Below are positions 17,581 to 25,622 of a DNA stretch of 64,000 bases, piece by piece. Source of the stretch: UBA4736 sp002404015 (GTDB lineage Bacteria; Chloroflexota; Dormibacteria; Dormibacterales; Dormibacteraceae); the NCBI GenBank assembly GCA_036747295.1, contig DAIOCN010000008.1:1-64000 (forward strand). The letters are read 5' to 3'. The translations under genes were made by a program, and so were the position numbers. Within the stretch, counting starts at the first letter, position 1. The number at the start of each line of letters is the position of its first letter. The notes below the pieces were generated by a model. That model saw nothing but the letters and a program-made list of their open reading frames with translations, made no database searches and was not told where the DNA came from.

Positions 17581-18698
17581 GCGAGCCGGCGTCGAGACCC
17601 GCGGCCCCGCACGGCCTCCACGTGGTCGTGGACGGATCCGGATTGGCCCGGCCCTGGGCCGGCGTAGGCACCTACACCGACCAGATCCTGCACGCGATGG
17701 CGGTCGCCCGGCCCCACAACCGGTTCACCGTCTACGTGCCCGCCGGCGTCACGATCGGGCATCGCGCGATCGCGACCCGCCCGCTGCCGGCAGCCCGCTT
17801 TGTGGGCCGCCACCTCCAGTTCCCGTCTCGGGTCAACAGGCTCAAGGCGGATGTGTACTTCGGGCCCGCCGGGCAGCTGCCACTGGGCTCGGTCGACCTG
17901 CCCTCCGTCCTGACCGTCCACGACCTCGCTATCTACATCGAGCCGCGCTGGTTCCCCGGCGGCCAGGCCCTGAGCACTCGCTTCATCGTTCCTCGCTCGC
18001 TGGAGCGGGCGGCCGCCCTGATCGCCGTATCAGCCAACACGGCGGAGGACCTGTCAGACCGGTTCGGCATCGACCCCCGGCGGATCGAGGTCGTCCACTC
18101 AGGGGTCAACGCCGCCTTCCGGCCGCTCGAGCGCGAGCAGGCGCAGGAGGTGCGCCAGCGCTACCAGCTGCCCGAGCGCTTCATCCTCTTCGTCGGCACG
18201 ATCGAGCCCCGGAAGAACCTGCTCACCCTGCTCGAGGCCTGGGTCCAGATGTCGGACCGGCCGCCGCTGGTGATTGCGGGCGGCTGGGGCTGGCGCTTCG
18301 AGGAGGTCGAGACGCGCCTGCAGCGGCTCGGCGACCGGGTCCGCCTGCTGGGCGGGGTGCCGCCCGCCGACCTGCCCGCGCTCTACAGCCTGGCCACCTG
18401 CCTGGCCCACCCGGCTTGGTACGAGGGTTTCGGGCTGACCCCCCTCGAGGCCATGGCGTGCGGCACGCCGGTGGTCTGCTCCGACACCTCCTCGCTGCCC
18501 GAGGTCGTGGGCGACGCCGCCCTGCTGGTGGACCCGGGCGACGTCGACGCCTGGCGGGTGGGGCTGGAGCGCGTGCTGAGCGACCTCGACTTCGCCGCCG
18601 ACCTGCGCCGCAAGGGGATCCTGCGCGCAGCCGAGTTCAGCTGGGACAGCAGCGCCGAAAAGACCTGGAAGGTCATCGAGCGAGCAGCCGGCGCATGA
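17577..18698 (+). CDS. GT4-family glycosyltransferase
   Basis: Predicted retaining GT-B glycosyltransferase, 373 residues. The N-terminal half resembles the acceptor domain with TVHDLAIYIEPRWFPGG. The C-terminal nucleotide-sugar domain has LFVGTIEPRKNLLTLLEAW, then PAWYEGFGLTPLEAMACGTPVVCSDTS split over the E-x7-E type donor site. The GTG start overlaps the mreB TGA (GTGA), suggesting coupling of wall elongation and glycan synthesis. It converges on, and overlaps by 26 nt, the next gene. Sugar specificity is not evident. Confidence 0.88.
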   Translation: MSEPASRPAAPHGLHVVVDGSGLARPWAGVGTYTDQILHAMAVARPHNRFTVYVPAGVTIGHRAIATRPLPAARFVGRHLQFPSRVNRLKADVYFGPAGQLPLGSVDLPSVLTVHDLAIYIEPRWFPGGQALSTRFIVPRSLERAAALIAVSANTAEDLSDRFGIDPRRIEVVHSGVNAAFRPLEREQAQEVRQRYQLPERFILFVGTIEPRKNLLTLLEAWVQMSDRPPLVIAGGWGWRFEEVETRLQRLGDRVRLLGGVPPADLPALYSLATCLAHPAWYEGFGLTPLEAMACGTPVVCSDTSSLPEVVGDAALLVDPGDVDAWRVGLERVLSDLDFAADLRRKGILRAAEFSWDSSAEKTWKVIERAAGA

Positions 18699-19734
18699 CC
18701 TCGACCACGCCCGCCGCGCAGCGCTCCCACGTGAAGCGCCTGGCCTGGGCGGGCCCCCGGCGGCCGAAGTCCGGCTCCTCGAGCGCCTGCCGCAAACCGG
18801 CGGCCAGGCCGTCGACGTCGTCCGGGCCGGCCGCGTACAGGGCCGCCTTGCCGCCGACCTCGGGCAGCGACGAGGCGCGCACGGTGACCACGGGCACACC
18901 TCGCCGGAGCGCCTCCAGGACGGGGAAACCGAAGCCCTCGTAGAGGCTCGGGAAGACCAGCGCCGCGGCACCCTGGTAGAGGGCCTCCAGGTCAGGGCCG
19001 TCCACCCTGCCCAGCACGAGACAGCGGCCAGAGGCACGCAGCCGGCCGGCGATCGCCTCGTCGACGACCGGCCCCGCCGAGACCAGGCGCAGCCCTGGCA
19101 CCTGTTCCACGGCGGCGAGAGCGGCCGCCTGGTTCTTGCGCGGCTCGACGCGACCCACGTGCAGCGCGTAGGGGACCTGGACGCCCAGCCGGCGCCGGCG
19201 CTCGGCGGCCTCGACCGGCCGCAGCCGGATCTGCGGGGCTTCGCCGCCGCCTGGATGCACCACCGCCACCCGCGATCGCTCGACGCCATACCGCGCGACC
19301 AGGTCGTCGGCGGTGGCCTGGGAGACCGCGATCAGCTCGGGGCAGCGGCGCACGGCCCACCGCGTGGTCAGCCGCAGGTAGGCCAGCTGGGCCTTGTCGT
19401 AAGCGTCGGGGAAGTGCTCGAAGGCGAGGTCGTGGACGACGGTCAATGCCCTGCCGGGAGCCAGGAAGGGGACGACGTGGGAGGGCGCGAACAGGAGGTC
19501 CGGGCGCGCCCGCCAGAGCCTGGCCGGCAGCCTCAGCTGCGACCAGAGCCTGCGCATCGGGAGCACAAGCGCGTCCACTCCCGGCTCCACGACCGGCTGG
19601 GAGGCGTAAAAGATCCAGTCCAGGTCAGGGGCCTGGGCGGGCAGCCGCCGGCACAGCTCCAGCGCGTAGCGTTCGGTCCCGGTCTGCACCAGGCGGCTGG
19701 CGGGGTTGGCGTCCACCGCGATCAGGCGAGCCAT
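18673..19734 (-). CDS. GT4-family glycosyltransferase
   Basis: 353 residues, GT-B fold, similar in organisation to the opposite-strand gene at 17577. VVHDLAFEHFPDAYDK, HVGRVEPRKNQAAALAAV and PSLYEGFGFPVLEALRRGVPV are recognisable mannosyltransferase-like motifs. The start ATG at 19734 lies about eight bases from the second MITE-like element, which therefore occupies its promoter region. The 3' end overlaps the convergent GT4 gene by 26 nt. Confidence 0.87.
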   Translation of the reverse strand: MARLIAVDANPASRLVQTGTERYALELCRRLPAQAPDLDWIFYASQPVVEPGVDALVLPMRRLWSQLRLPARLWRARPDLLFAPSHVVPFLAPGRALTVVHDLAFEHFPDAYDKAQLAYLRLTTRWAVRRCPELIAVSQATADDLVARYGVERSRVAVVHPGGGEAPQIRLRPVEAAERRRRLGVQVPYALHVGRVEPRKNQAAALAAVEQVPGLRLVSAGPVVDEAIAGRLRASGRCLVLGRVDGPDLEALYQGAAALVFPSLYEGFGFPVLEALRRGVPVVTVRASSLPEVGGKAALYAAGPDDVDGLAAGLRQALEEPDFGRRGPAQARRFTWERCAAGVVEVMRRLLAR

Positions 19735-19741
19735 GATTTGT

Positions 19742-19926
19742 CTAGCAGGCCGCTGAAAAAGGAATCGACGGTGCTTCGGCGCCTAGGCGACCCATCTCCG
19801 TCGTTGACTCCTGCGATCCTCGCGACGCGTATCTCCAATACGCTTTGCTCCGGTTCTCGGAGTCGCCTAGGATCTGGGCCACCTGGCCACCGAATCCCTC
19901 GCCGACCTTTTTCAGCACCCTGCTCT
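19742..19926 (-). mobile_element. MITE-like element, copy 2 (inverted relative to copy 1)
   Basis: Inverted copy of 14265-14449 with about 94% identity. Terminal inverted repeats at 19744-19762 and 19906-19924 match at 17 of 19 positions (AGCAGGCCGCTGAAAAAGG against AGCAGGGTGCTGAAAAAGG), better than in copy 1. A CTAG borders one end (19742-19745); the other end has CTCT. An internal 10-bp inverted repeat CCTAGGCGAC/GTCGCCTAGG is intact here but degenerate in copy 1. The 58-codon frame (ending PSIPFSAAC) is open on the minus strand. It fills the gap between a glycosyltransferase and a polysaccharide deacetylase, which diverge from it. Confidence 0.82.
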
Positions 19927-19954
19927 GGCCAGTCTCCCCGATCTCCCGTACGCT

Positions 19955-21034
19955 ATGCGCCGGAGAGAGATGCCAAAGCGCCCCCACCTAGGGCGGGCGG
20001 GAGCGGGAGCATTGGTCGTCCTGGCAGTCCTGGCCACGTACCAGGCGGCGGGGACTTCGCACAGCACGCCCGTTTCGACGCAGCCCGAAGCGGTGATCAA
20101 CGTGGGCCGTCCCGGAGCCGATCCGCACGAAGGCGCCCATCGCGCCCCGGTGCCGGCCGGTGCCACCGTGCAACAGGCGATCGCGGCCGGACCGGCCGCG
20201 GTGATCCCGCCCGGCCGGGCCGCGGTGCGGGTCCCCATCCTCATGTATCACTACATCCGGATCAACCCGGATCCCCGCGACGGGCTCGGCTTCAACCTCT
20301 CGGTGGCGCCGGAGGACTTCCGGGCCCAGATGGACTGGCTGGCCGCCAACGCCTACCAGCCGATCAACTTCGACGACCTGCGCGGCTACCTGCAGGGCCG
20401 TCACGGGCTGCCGCCCCGGCCCGTGATCCTGACGTTCGACGACGGCTACCGCGACATCTACACGGCGGCCTTCCCAGTTCTCAAGGCGCACCGGTTCAAG
20501 GCCGTGGCCTACATCGTGTCGGGCTTCATCGGCTCCCCCAGCAGCGTGAGTGCGGAGCAGGTCCAGGAGATGGACTTGAACGGCATCCAGATCGCCTCGC
20601 ACACGGTGAGCCATGCGGACCTGACCAAGACCTCCGCGCAGGAGCTGGGCCGCCAGCTGCAGGAGAGCAAGGCTTCCCTGGAGGCCCTTGTCGGGCACCC
20701 GGTCCTGGACTTCTGCTACCCCTCGGGAGCCGTGACCCCGCGAGTGGCGGCCGCGGTCGCCGCGGCCGGGTACCAGACCGCGACCACGACGGCACCCGGC
20801 AACGTGCACTCCCAGACGGACCGCTTCCTCTGGGGTCGGGTGAGGGTGGGCGGCGGTGAGCGGCTGGACCGTTTCGCGGCGGACCTGGCAGCGGTGGAGC
20901 CGGACGTCATGGCCAGCGGCGTGCTTCTCCCCGATCTGGCCCCCAGGACCCCCCGCCCGAAAATGGTGTTTCCCCTCACCTACCCCCAGTCAGGGCCTGG
21001 TACAGCGCTGCCCGTGGAGGGCCTGCTGCCCTGA
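19955..21034 (+). CDS. Secreted polysaccharide deacetylase (CE4/NodB)
   Basis: 359 residues with an N-terminal signal or anchor segment (about residues 17-30, AGALVVLAVLATYQAAG). The NodB domain starts near residue 92 at VPILMYHYIR and has the catalytic and metal motif VILTFDDGYRDIYT and the metal His pair in ASHTVSHADL. Likely removes acetyl groups from an extracellular glycan or peptidoglycan. Start at ATG 19955; the second ATG at 19970 is equally possible because TACGCT at 19949-19954 looks like a -10 element. The last 59 nt overlap the convergent glycosyltransferase. Confidence 0.88.
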   Translation: MRRREMPKRPHLGRAGAGALVVLAVLATYQAAGTSHSTPVSTQPEAVINVGRPGADPHEGAHRAPVPAGATVQQAIAAGPAAVIPPGRAAVRVPILMYHYIRINPDPRDGLGFNLSVAPEDFRAQMDWLAANAYQPINFDDLRGYLQGRHGLPPRPVILTFDDGYRDIYTAAFPVLKAHRFKAVAYIVSGFIGSPSSVSAEQVQEMDLNGIQIASHTVSHADLTKTSAQELGRQLQESKASLEALVGHPVLDFCYPSGAVTPRVAAAVAAAGYQTATTTAPGNVHSQTDRFLWGRVRVGGGERLDRFAADLAAVEPDVMASGVLLPDLAPRTPRPKMVFPLTYPQSGPGTALPVEGLLP

Positions 21035-21842
21035 GCTCGGCCACCGCCTTGAGGCCGTTGACCACGAGGCTGGCGCGCAGCTCCCGGTCCGCGACCACGC
21101 CGTCAACCGCTGCCGCCCATTCGGCAGGGTCGCTGGGACTGAGGATCAAGCCGGCCGCACCGACGGCGTGAGGCAGAGCCCCGGTTGAGGCCACCAGCGG
21201 CGGCGTCCCGCACGCCATCGCCTCGAGGGCGCCCAGCCCTGAGCCTTCGTACACGCTCGGGTTCAGCCAGGCGATCGCGCCGCTGAGGAGCGGCGCCAGG
21301 TCGGCTCGATCGGCCGGCCCGACCGGCACCAGCGGGAGCTCGGTCGGAGGCAGGCTGAGGCTGTGTCGATAGCCGGCCAGGAGCAGATAGCGCTCCGGCA
21401 GCCCGCGCCGCTCCCGCAGCTCCGCGACCTCCTGCCGGGACGCCCGGCGGACGGCCGGGAGCACGGGGACGGCGCTGATCCGCCTGGCGGGGACCCCGAG
21501 ATAGCGCTCGAGCCCGAACTCGACCGCTCCTGAGGGCGCCACAAGGTGGTCGGACCGGCGGACCGCGGAGGCGACCCGCCAGTTCTGGCGCAGCCACTCC
21601 CATCGTCCGTAGGCGCCCCGGGCCAGCAGGTGGCCGAGGTCGTGGACGACTGTCACGACGCGCAGGCCGGGGCGCGGCCGCGGCCTGCCATCGAGGCACA
21701 GCAGCACCGAGGCGCCCGCAAGGCGCTCCACCAGCTCCAGGCGCTCGTCGTCGAGCACCAGGTCGAGCAGCGCGTCGGCATAGGCCGCTTGCGAGCCGGC
21801 GAGGTCGCCACGGACCGCGTGGACCTTCAGGCGCTGGGACAC
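20976..21842 (-). CDS. Short GT4-like glycosyltransferase
   Basis: 288 residues, shorter than the two GT4 neighbours. The C-terminal donor domain is clear (YLLLAGYRHSLSLPP, NPSVYEGSGLGALEAMACGTPPLVAST), while the N-terminal domain is reduced. The loop normally reading GxxxPRKN is replaced by GYRHSLSLPP, so catalytic competence is uncertain. Divergent from the WecG-type gene with only ten bases between starts. Its 3' end overlaps the deacetylase gene by 59 nt. Confidence 0.78.
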   Translation of the reverse strand: MSQRLKVHAVRGDLAGSQAAYADALLDLVLDDERLELVERLAGASVLLCLDGRPRPRPGLRVVTVVHDLGHLLARGAYGRWEWLRQNWRVASAVRRSDHLVAPSGAVEFGLERYLGVPARRISAVPVLPAVRRASRQEVAELRERRGLPERYLLLAGYRHSLSLPPTELPLVPVGPADRADLAPLLSGAIAWLNPSVYEGSGLGALEAMACGTPPLVASTGALPHAVGAAGLILSPSDPAEWAAAVDGVVADRELRASLVVNGLKAVAELRAAGPPRAALYQALTGGR

Positions 21843-21852
21843 GGCCGATCAT

Positions 21853-22581
21853 ATGCATATGCGGAGCGCGCGCATCCTGGGCGTACGGGTCGACTGCGTG
21901 GAAATGGAGGAGGCGCTGGCCGAGATCGAGCGCTTCGTCGCCGAGCGCCGGCCCTGCCGCCTGGTCGTCACCGTGAACCCGGAGTTCGTGATGCTCGCCC
22001 GCGCCGATGCCGCCTTCCATGAGGTGCTCGACTCGGCGGCGCTCTGCCTCGCCGACGGTGCTGGAGTGCTGTGGGCCGCGCGCCGCCAGGGCTGCGGGCT
22101 GCGCGACCGGGTGGCGGGCAGCGACCTGGTGCCGCGGCTGGCCGAGGTCGCCGGCGCCAAGCGCCTGCGCCTGTTCTTCCTGGGCGCGCGCCCAGGGGTG
22201 GCCGCCGAGGCCGCCCGCCGGCTGAAGCAGGCCAACCCGGGCCTGGCGGTGGTCGGGGTCCACCCGGGATCGCCGCGCCCCGAGGACGACGCGGAGTCGC
22301 TGCGGCTGATCGCCGGCGCCCGCCCGGATATCCTGCTGGTCGCCTACGGAGCGCCTCAGCAGGAGCTCTGGATCGCCCGCAACCTGGAAAACCTCCAGGC
22401 CCCGGTGGCGATCGGAGTCGGCGGAGCCTTCGACTTCCTCGCTGGCCGGGTGCGGCGGGCGCCGCGCTGGATGCGGCGTGCGCACCTGGAGTGGCTGTAC
22501 CGGCTGGCTCGCCAGCCCTGGCGCGTCCGCCGGATGGCTGTGCTTCCGCGTTATGCCTACCAGGTGATACGGCACGGGTAG
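21853..22581 (+). CDS. WecG/TagA/CpsF family glycosyltransferase
   Basis: 242 residues, GT26 family. Adds the second sugar, often ManNAc or a uronate, to a lipid-linked GlcNAc. VTVNPEFVMLARADAAF, CLADGAGVLWAARRQG, RLFFLGARPGVAAEAARRL and LLVAYGAPQQELWIARN are the family blocks. Two in-frame ATGs (21853 and 21859) are possible. It would act right after the WecA/TagO-type transferase at 6053, which fits a wall- or lipid-linked glycan pathway. Confidence 0.9.
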   Translation: MHMRSARILGVRVDCVEMEEALAEIERFVAERRPCRLVVTVNPEFVMLARADAAFHEVLDSAALCLADGAGVLWAARRQGCGLRDRVAGSDLVPRLAEVAGAKRLRLFFLGARPGVAAEAARRLKQANPGLAVVGVHPGSPRPEDDAESLRLIAGARPDILLVAYGAPQQELWIARNLENLQAPVAIGVGGAFDFLAGRVRRAPRWMRRAHLEWLYRLARQPWRVRRMAVLPRYAYQVIRHG

Positions 22582-22596
22582 TTAGCATTTGGCGCC

Positions 22597-23313
22597 GTGG
22601 CCGCCAATCCCCGCCTCAGCGTCGTGGTGCCTGCGTTCAACGAGCAGGACCGCCTCCCGGCCTCGCTGGAGGCGGCGCTTCCGTATCTCGAGAGCCTGGG
22701 CTGCGAGTACGAGCTGATCGTGGTGGACGACGGCAGCACGGACGACACCCTCCAGGTCATGCGCCGGGCCGAGAGCGAGCGGTCCCCCGTCCGCGTAGTC
22801 GCCCTGAAGCCCAATCGGGGCAAGGGCCGGGCCCTGGCGGAGGGGGTGGCGGCCTCGCGGGGAGAGCTGGTCCTGATCACCGACGCCGATTTCTCGACGC
22901 CGATCGACGAGCTGCCAAAGCTGCAGGCCGCCATCGACGCCGGCGCCGACGTCGCGATCGGCTCACGGGCCCTGCGCGGCTCCCGCGTCGAGGTCTCGCA
23001 GCCGATCTATCGGGTCCTGATGGGAAAGGGTTTCAACCTGATCGTGCAGGCGGTGCTGCTGCCGGGGCTCTGGGACACGCAGTGCGGCTTCAAGCTCTTT
23101 CGGGGCGAGGCCGCCCGCGAGCTGTTCGGAGGACTTCGAACGGACGGCTTCGGCTACGACTTCGACGTACTCTTCCGGGCCAAGCGGGCCGGCTACCAGA
23201 TCGCGGAGGTACCGGTGCGCTGGATCAACTCCGCCTCCAGCCGGGTCTCGCCGGTCAGTGACTCCTGGGAGATGCTGGTCCACGTAATCCGGCTCCGGCT
23301 GCGCTCCCGGTGA
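22597..23313 (+). CDS. GT2-family glycosyltransferase (polyprenyl-phosphate glucosyltransferase-like)
   Basis: 238 residues. VVVPAFNEQDRLPASLEAAL, VVDDGSTDDTLQVM and the DxD-type motif TDADFSTPIDELPKL are typical of dolichyl- or polyprenyl-phosphate glucosyltransferases. LWDTQCGFKLFRGEAA and AEVPVRWINSASSRVSPV are the conserved C-terminal blocks. It would load a sugar on a lipid carrier for the membrane transferases further on. The GTG start is preceded by TAGCAT at eight bases, and its stop overlaps the next start. Confidence 0.87.
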   Translation: MAANPRLSVVVPAFNEQDRLPASLEAALPYLESLGCEYELIVVDDGSTDDTLQVMRRAESERSPVRVVALKPNRGKGRALAEGVAASRGELVLITDADFSTPIDELPKLQAAIDAGADVAIGSRALRGSRVEVSQPIYRVLMGKGFNLIVQAVLLPGLWDTQCGFKLFRGEAARELFGGLRTDGFGYDFDVLFRAKRAGYQIAEVPVRWINSASSRVSPVSDSWEMLVHVIRLRLRSR

Positions 23314-24017
23314 CCGATCGGGCGCTGGTCGTGCTCCCGACCTACAACGAGCGGCAGAGCCTGGAGGCGGTGGTGGCCGGCGTGCGAGAACTCGGCCACG
23401 AGGTCCTGGTGGTGGACGACGCCTCGCCCGACGGCACCGGGGAGCTGGCGGACAGGCTGAGCGCGGCCGACCCCTGCGTCTCAGTGCTGCACCGGGCCGG
23501 CAAGCTCGGCCTGGGAAGCGCCTACACGGCCGGGTTCGCGTGGGCCCTGGCGCGTGACTTCGGGCTGCTGGTGGAGATGGACGCCGACGGGTCCCACCTT
23601 CCCGAGCACCTCGACCCGATCATCGAGGCGGCCCGCGATTCCGGGGGCATGGCCATCGGATCTCGCTACATCCCGGGCGGGTCGATCGTGGGCTGGGGTG
23701 CCTCGCGCTGGCTGCTGTCCTGGGCCGCCAACCTGTACACCAGGTTGGTTCTGGGCCTGCGCATCCACGACTGCACGTCCGGCTACCGCTGCTACACCGC
23801 CAGGGTCGTGGCCGCGATCGGTCTCGATCGGGTGGTTTCCCAGGGATACTCGTTTCAGATCGAGATGGTCTACCGCTGCGCCCGCCTCGGGTTTCCCATC
23901 CGCGAGGTGCCGATCCGCTTCGAGGATCGCGTCCTCGGCCGGTCCAAGGTGTCCGAGGGCGAGGTCCGCAAGGCGATCCTCAACGTGCTCCGCCTGAGGT
24001 TCGCGCCATGGCCGTAG
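23310..24017 (+). CDS. Polyprenol monophosphomannose synthase-like GT2
   Basis: 235 residues resembling the soluble catalytic domain of dolichol-phosphate mannose synthase. VVLPTYNERQSLEAVVAGV, VVDDASPDGTGELADRL, the DADGSH catalytic motif near residue 90, DCTSGYRCYTARVV and IRFEDRVLGRSKVS are diagnostic. No membrane segment is fused. The GTG start overlaps the previous stop, and the 3' end overlaps the following membrane-protein gene by ten bases, so the three form a tight unit. Confidence 0.9.
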   Translation: MTDRALVVLPTYNERQSLEAVVAGVRELGHEVLVVDDASPDGTGELADRLSAADPCVSVLHRAGKLGLGSAYTAGFAWALARDFGLLVEMDADGSHLPEHLDPIIEAARDSGGMAIGSRYIPGGSIVGWGASRWLLSWAANLYTRLVLGLRIHDCTSGYRCYTARVVAAIGLDRVVSQGYSFQIEMVYRCARLGFPIREVPIRFEDRVLGRSKVSEGEVRKAILNVLRLRFAPWP

Positions 24018-25615
24018 GGGACAGCCCGATCGGGGCGCCGGCGGCCCGCGCGGCAGCGGTGGGCGGCCTCGGCCGGCTCGGTGGCTGGGGCCTCCCGCTG
24101 GGGCTGGCCCTGGCCCTCTCCGTCCTCAGCCTGGTGCCCTACCTCTACGCGTTCAACTTCCCGCCCCACGACCGCGTCTTCATGGGCTTCTTCTTCCTGG
24201 GCGACGACGCCAACACCTACCTCGCCAAGATGCGCCAGGGCTGGGAGGGGAACTGGATCTGGGTCAACCGCTACACGGCCGAGACCGGTCCGGGAGCTTA
24301 TTTCTTTGTCTTCTGGATCCTGCTCGGGAAGCTGTCGGCGCTCTTCCGCCTGCCGCTGCTGTTCACGTTCCACCTGTTTCGGGTCCTGGGGGCGTTCGCG
24401 CTGCTGGGTTGGGGCTGGGTCTTCATCAAGCACTTCGTCGCGGACCCGACGGCCCGGCGCTTCGGGATCGTGCTCCTGAGCCTCGGCCTGGGGCTCGGCT
24501 ACGTGATCGGGCTGCTCGGGCACCCAGTCGTCTTCGGCCAGCAGACGGACATCCTCGATCTCAGGATGCCGGAGCTCAGCGCCTGGTACTCGATCCTGGC
24601 GCTGCCCCATTTCGTCTGGGCGGCCGCGTTCCAGGCGATCGCCTGTGTGCTCACGCTCAAGGCGGCGGAGCGGGGCAGCCTCCGGCTGGGGGCGCTGGCC
24701 GGCCTGGCCTGGCTGGGCGAGTCGACGATCCACGCCCAGATGCCGCTCCTGCTGGGAGCCGCTACCGCCATCGCGCTGCTGGTGCGGCCGGTCTCCCCGC
24801 GGGGCTACGCGGCGGCCGCGCTGGCCTTCGCGATCGCGGGCCCCTACGTCGCCTACTCCTACTACGAGTCGCTGGTCAGCCCAGAGGTGCTGCGCTGGAG
24901 CGCCCAGTGGCGGAACAACCTGCCCCCGGACGGGCTCAGCCTGGGCCTGGCCCTGGCGCCCACGCTGGTGCTGGCCCTATTGGCGCTGCCCGGCGTCTGG
25001 CGCCGCCGCTCTCGAGGTGACATCTTCCTGGTCTCCTGGCTGCTGCTGCTGGTGTATATCCTCTGGTTCCCCAACCCCGCCGGGAACCTGCGGCGGCGCT
25101 TCTTCGACGGGGTCTTCCTGCCCCTGGCCTGCCTGGCCGCGCTGGGGATGTACGAGCAGATGGTGCCCCGGCTGCGCTCACTCCGGCTGAAGCGGCTGGT
25201 GCCCTTCGCGTTCGTCGCGGTCACCACGATCGGGAGCGTCTTCCTGCTGGTCTCGCCCATGGTCTACGCCGCCAACCCCCAGTACAGCATCACGCGGGGG
25301 GAGTACCAGGGCCTGCAGTGGCTGGGTGGAGAGCCGGCGGGGGTGGTTCTCTCGAGCGCGCGGATGGGCCTCTACGTGCCGGCCTACAGCCCGGACACCG
25401 TCTACGTCGGCCAGTACAGCGAGACCTACAACTACTTCGACAAGGCGAAGCGGGCCAAGCGGCTGCTGAACGGTACGGAGGACGCCGGCTCGTTCGCGAG
25501 CGGAGCGGGGATGCGCTACGTCTTCTGGTCGGACGAGTTCGGCCCCACGGAGCCGAGCGGCCTGGGCGCCCCCGCTTTCACGGCCCCGGGCGTGAAGATC
25601 TGGAAGCTGAGGTAG
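24008..25615 (+). CDS. Multi-pass membrane protein, probable GT-C-type glycosyltransferase
   Basis: 535 residues with about ten to twelve hydrophobic spans and a soluble C-terminal part of about 110 residues. A large extracytoplasmic loop early on (FLGDDANTYLAKMRQGWEGN) has acidic residues of the kind seen in GT-C enzymes. It follows two genes for polyprenyl-phosphate sugar synthases, so using the lipid-linked sugar is a reasonable role. No precise family recognised from motifs. Confidence 0.6.
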   Translation: MAVGDSPIGAPAARAAAVGGLGRLGGWGLPLGLALALSVLSLVPYLYAFNFPPHDRVFMGFFFLGDDANTYLAKMRQGWEGNWIWVNRYTAETGPGAYFFVFWILLGKLSALFRLPLLFTFHLFRVLGAFALLGWGWVFIKHFVADPTARRFGIVLLSLGLGLGYVIGLLGHPVVFGQQTDILDLRMPELSAWYSILALPHFVWAAAFQAIACVLTLKAAERGSLRLGALAGLAWLGESTIHAQMPLLLGAATAIALLVRPVSPRGYAAAALAFAIAGPYVAYSYYESLVSPEVLRWSAQWRNNLPPDGLSLGLALAPTLVLALLALPGVWRRRSRGDIFLVSWLLLLVYILWFPNPAGNLRRRFFDGVFLPLACLAALGMYEQMVPRLRSLRLKRLVPFAFVAVTTIGSVFLLVSPMVYAANPQYSITRGEYQGLQWLGGEPAGVVLSSARMGLYVPAYSPDTVYVGQYSETYNYFDKAKRAKRLLNGTEDAGSFASGAGMRYVFWSDEFGPTEPSGLGAPAFTAPGVKIWKLR

Positions 25616-25622
25616 CGACCGA

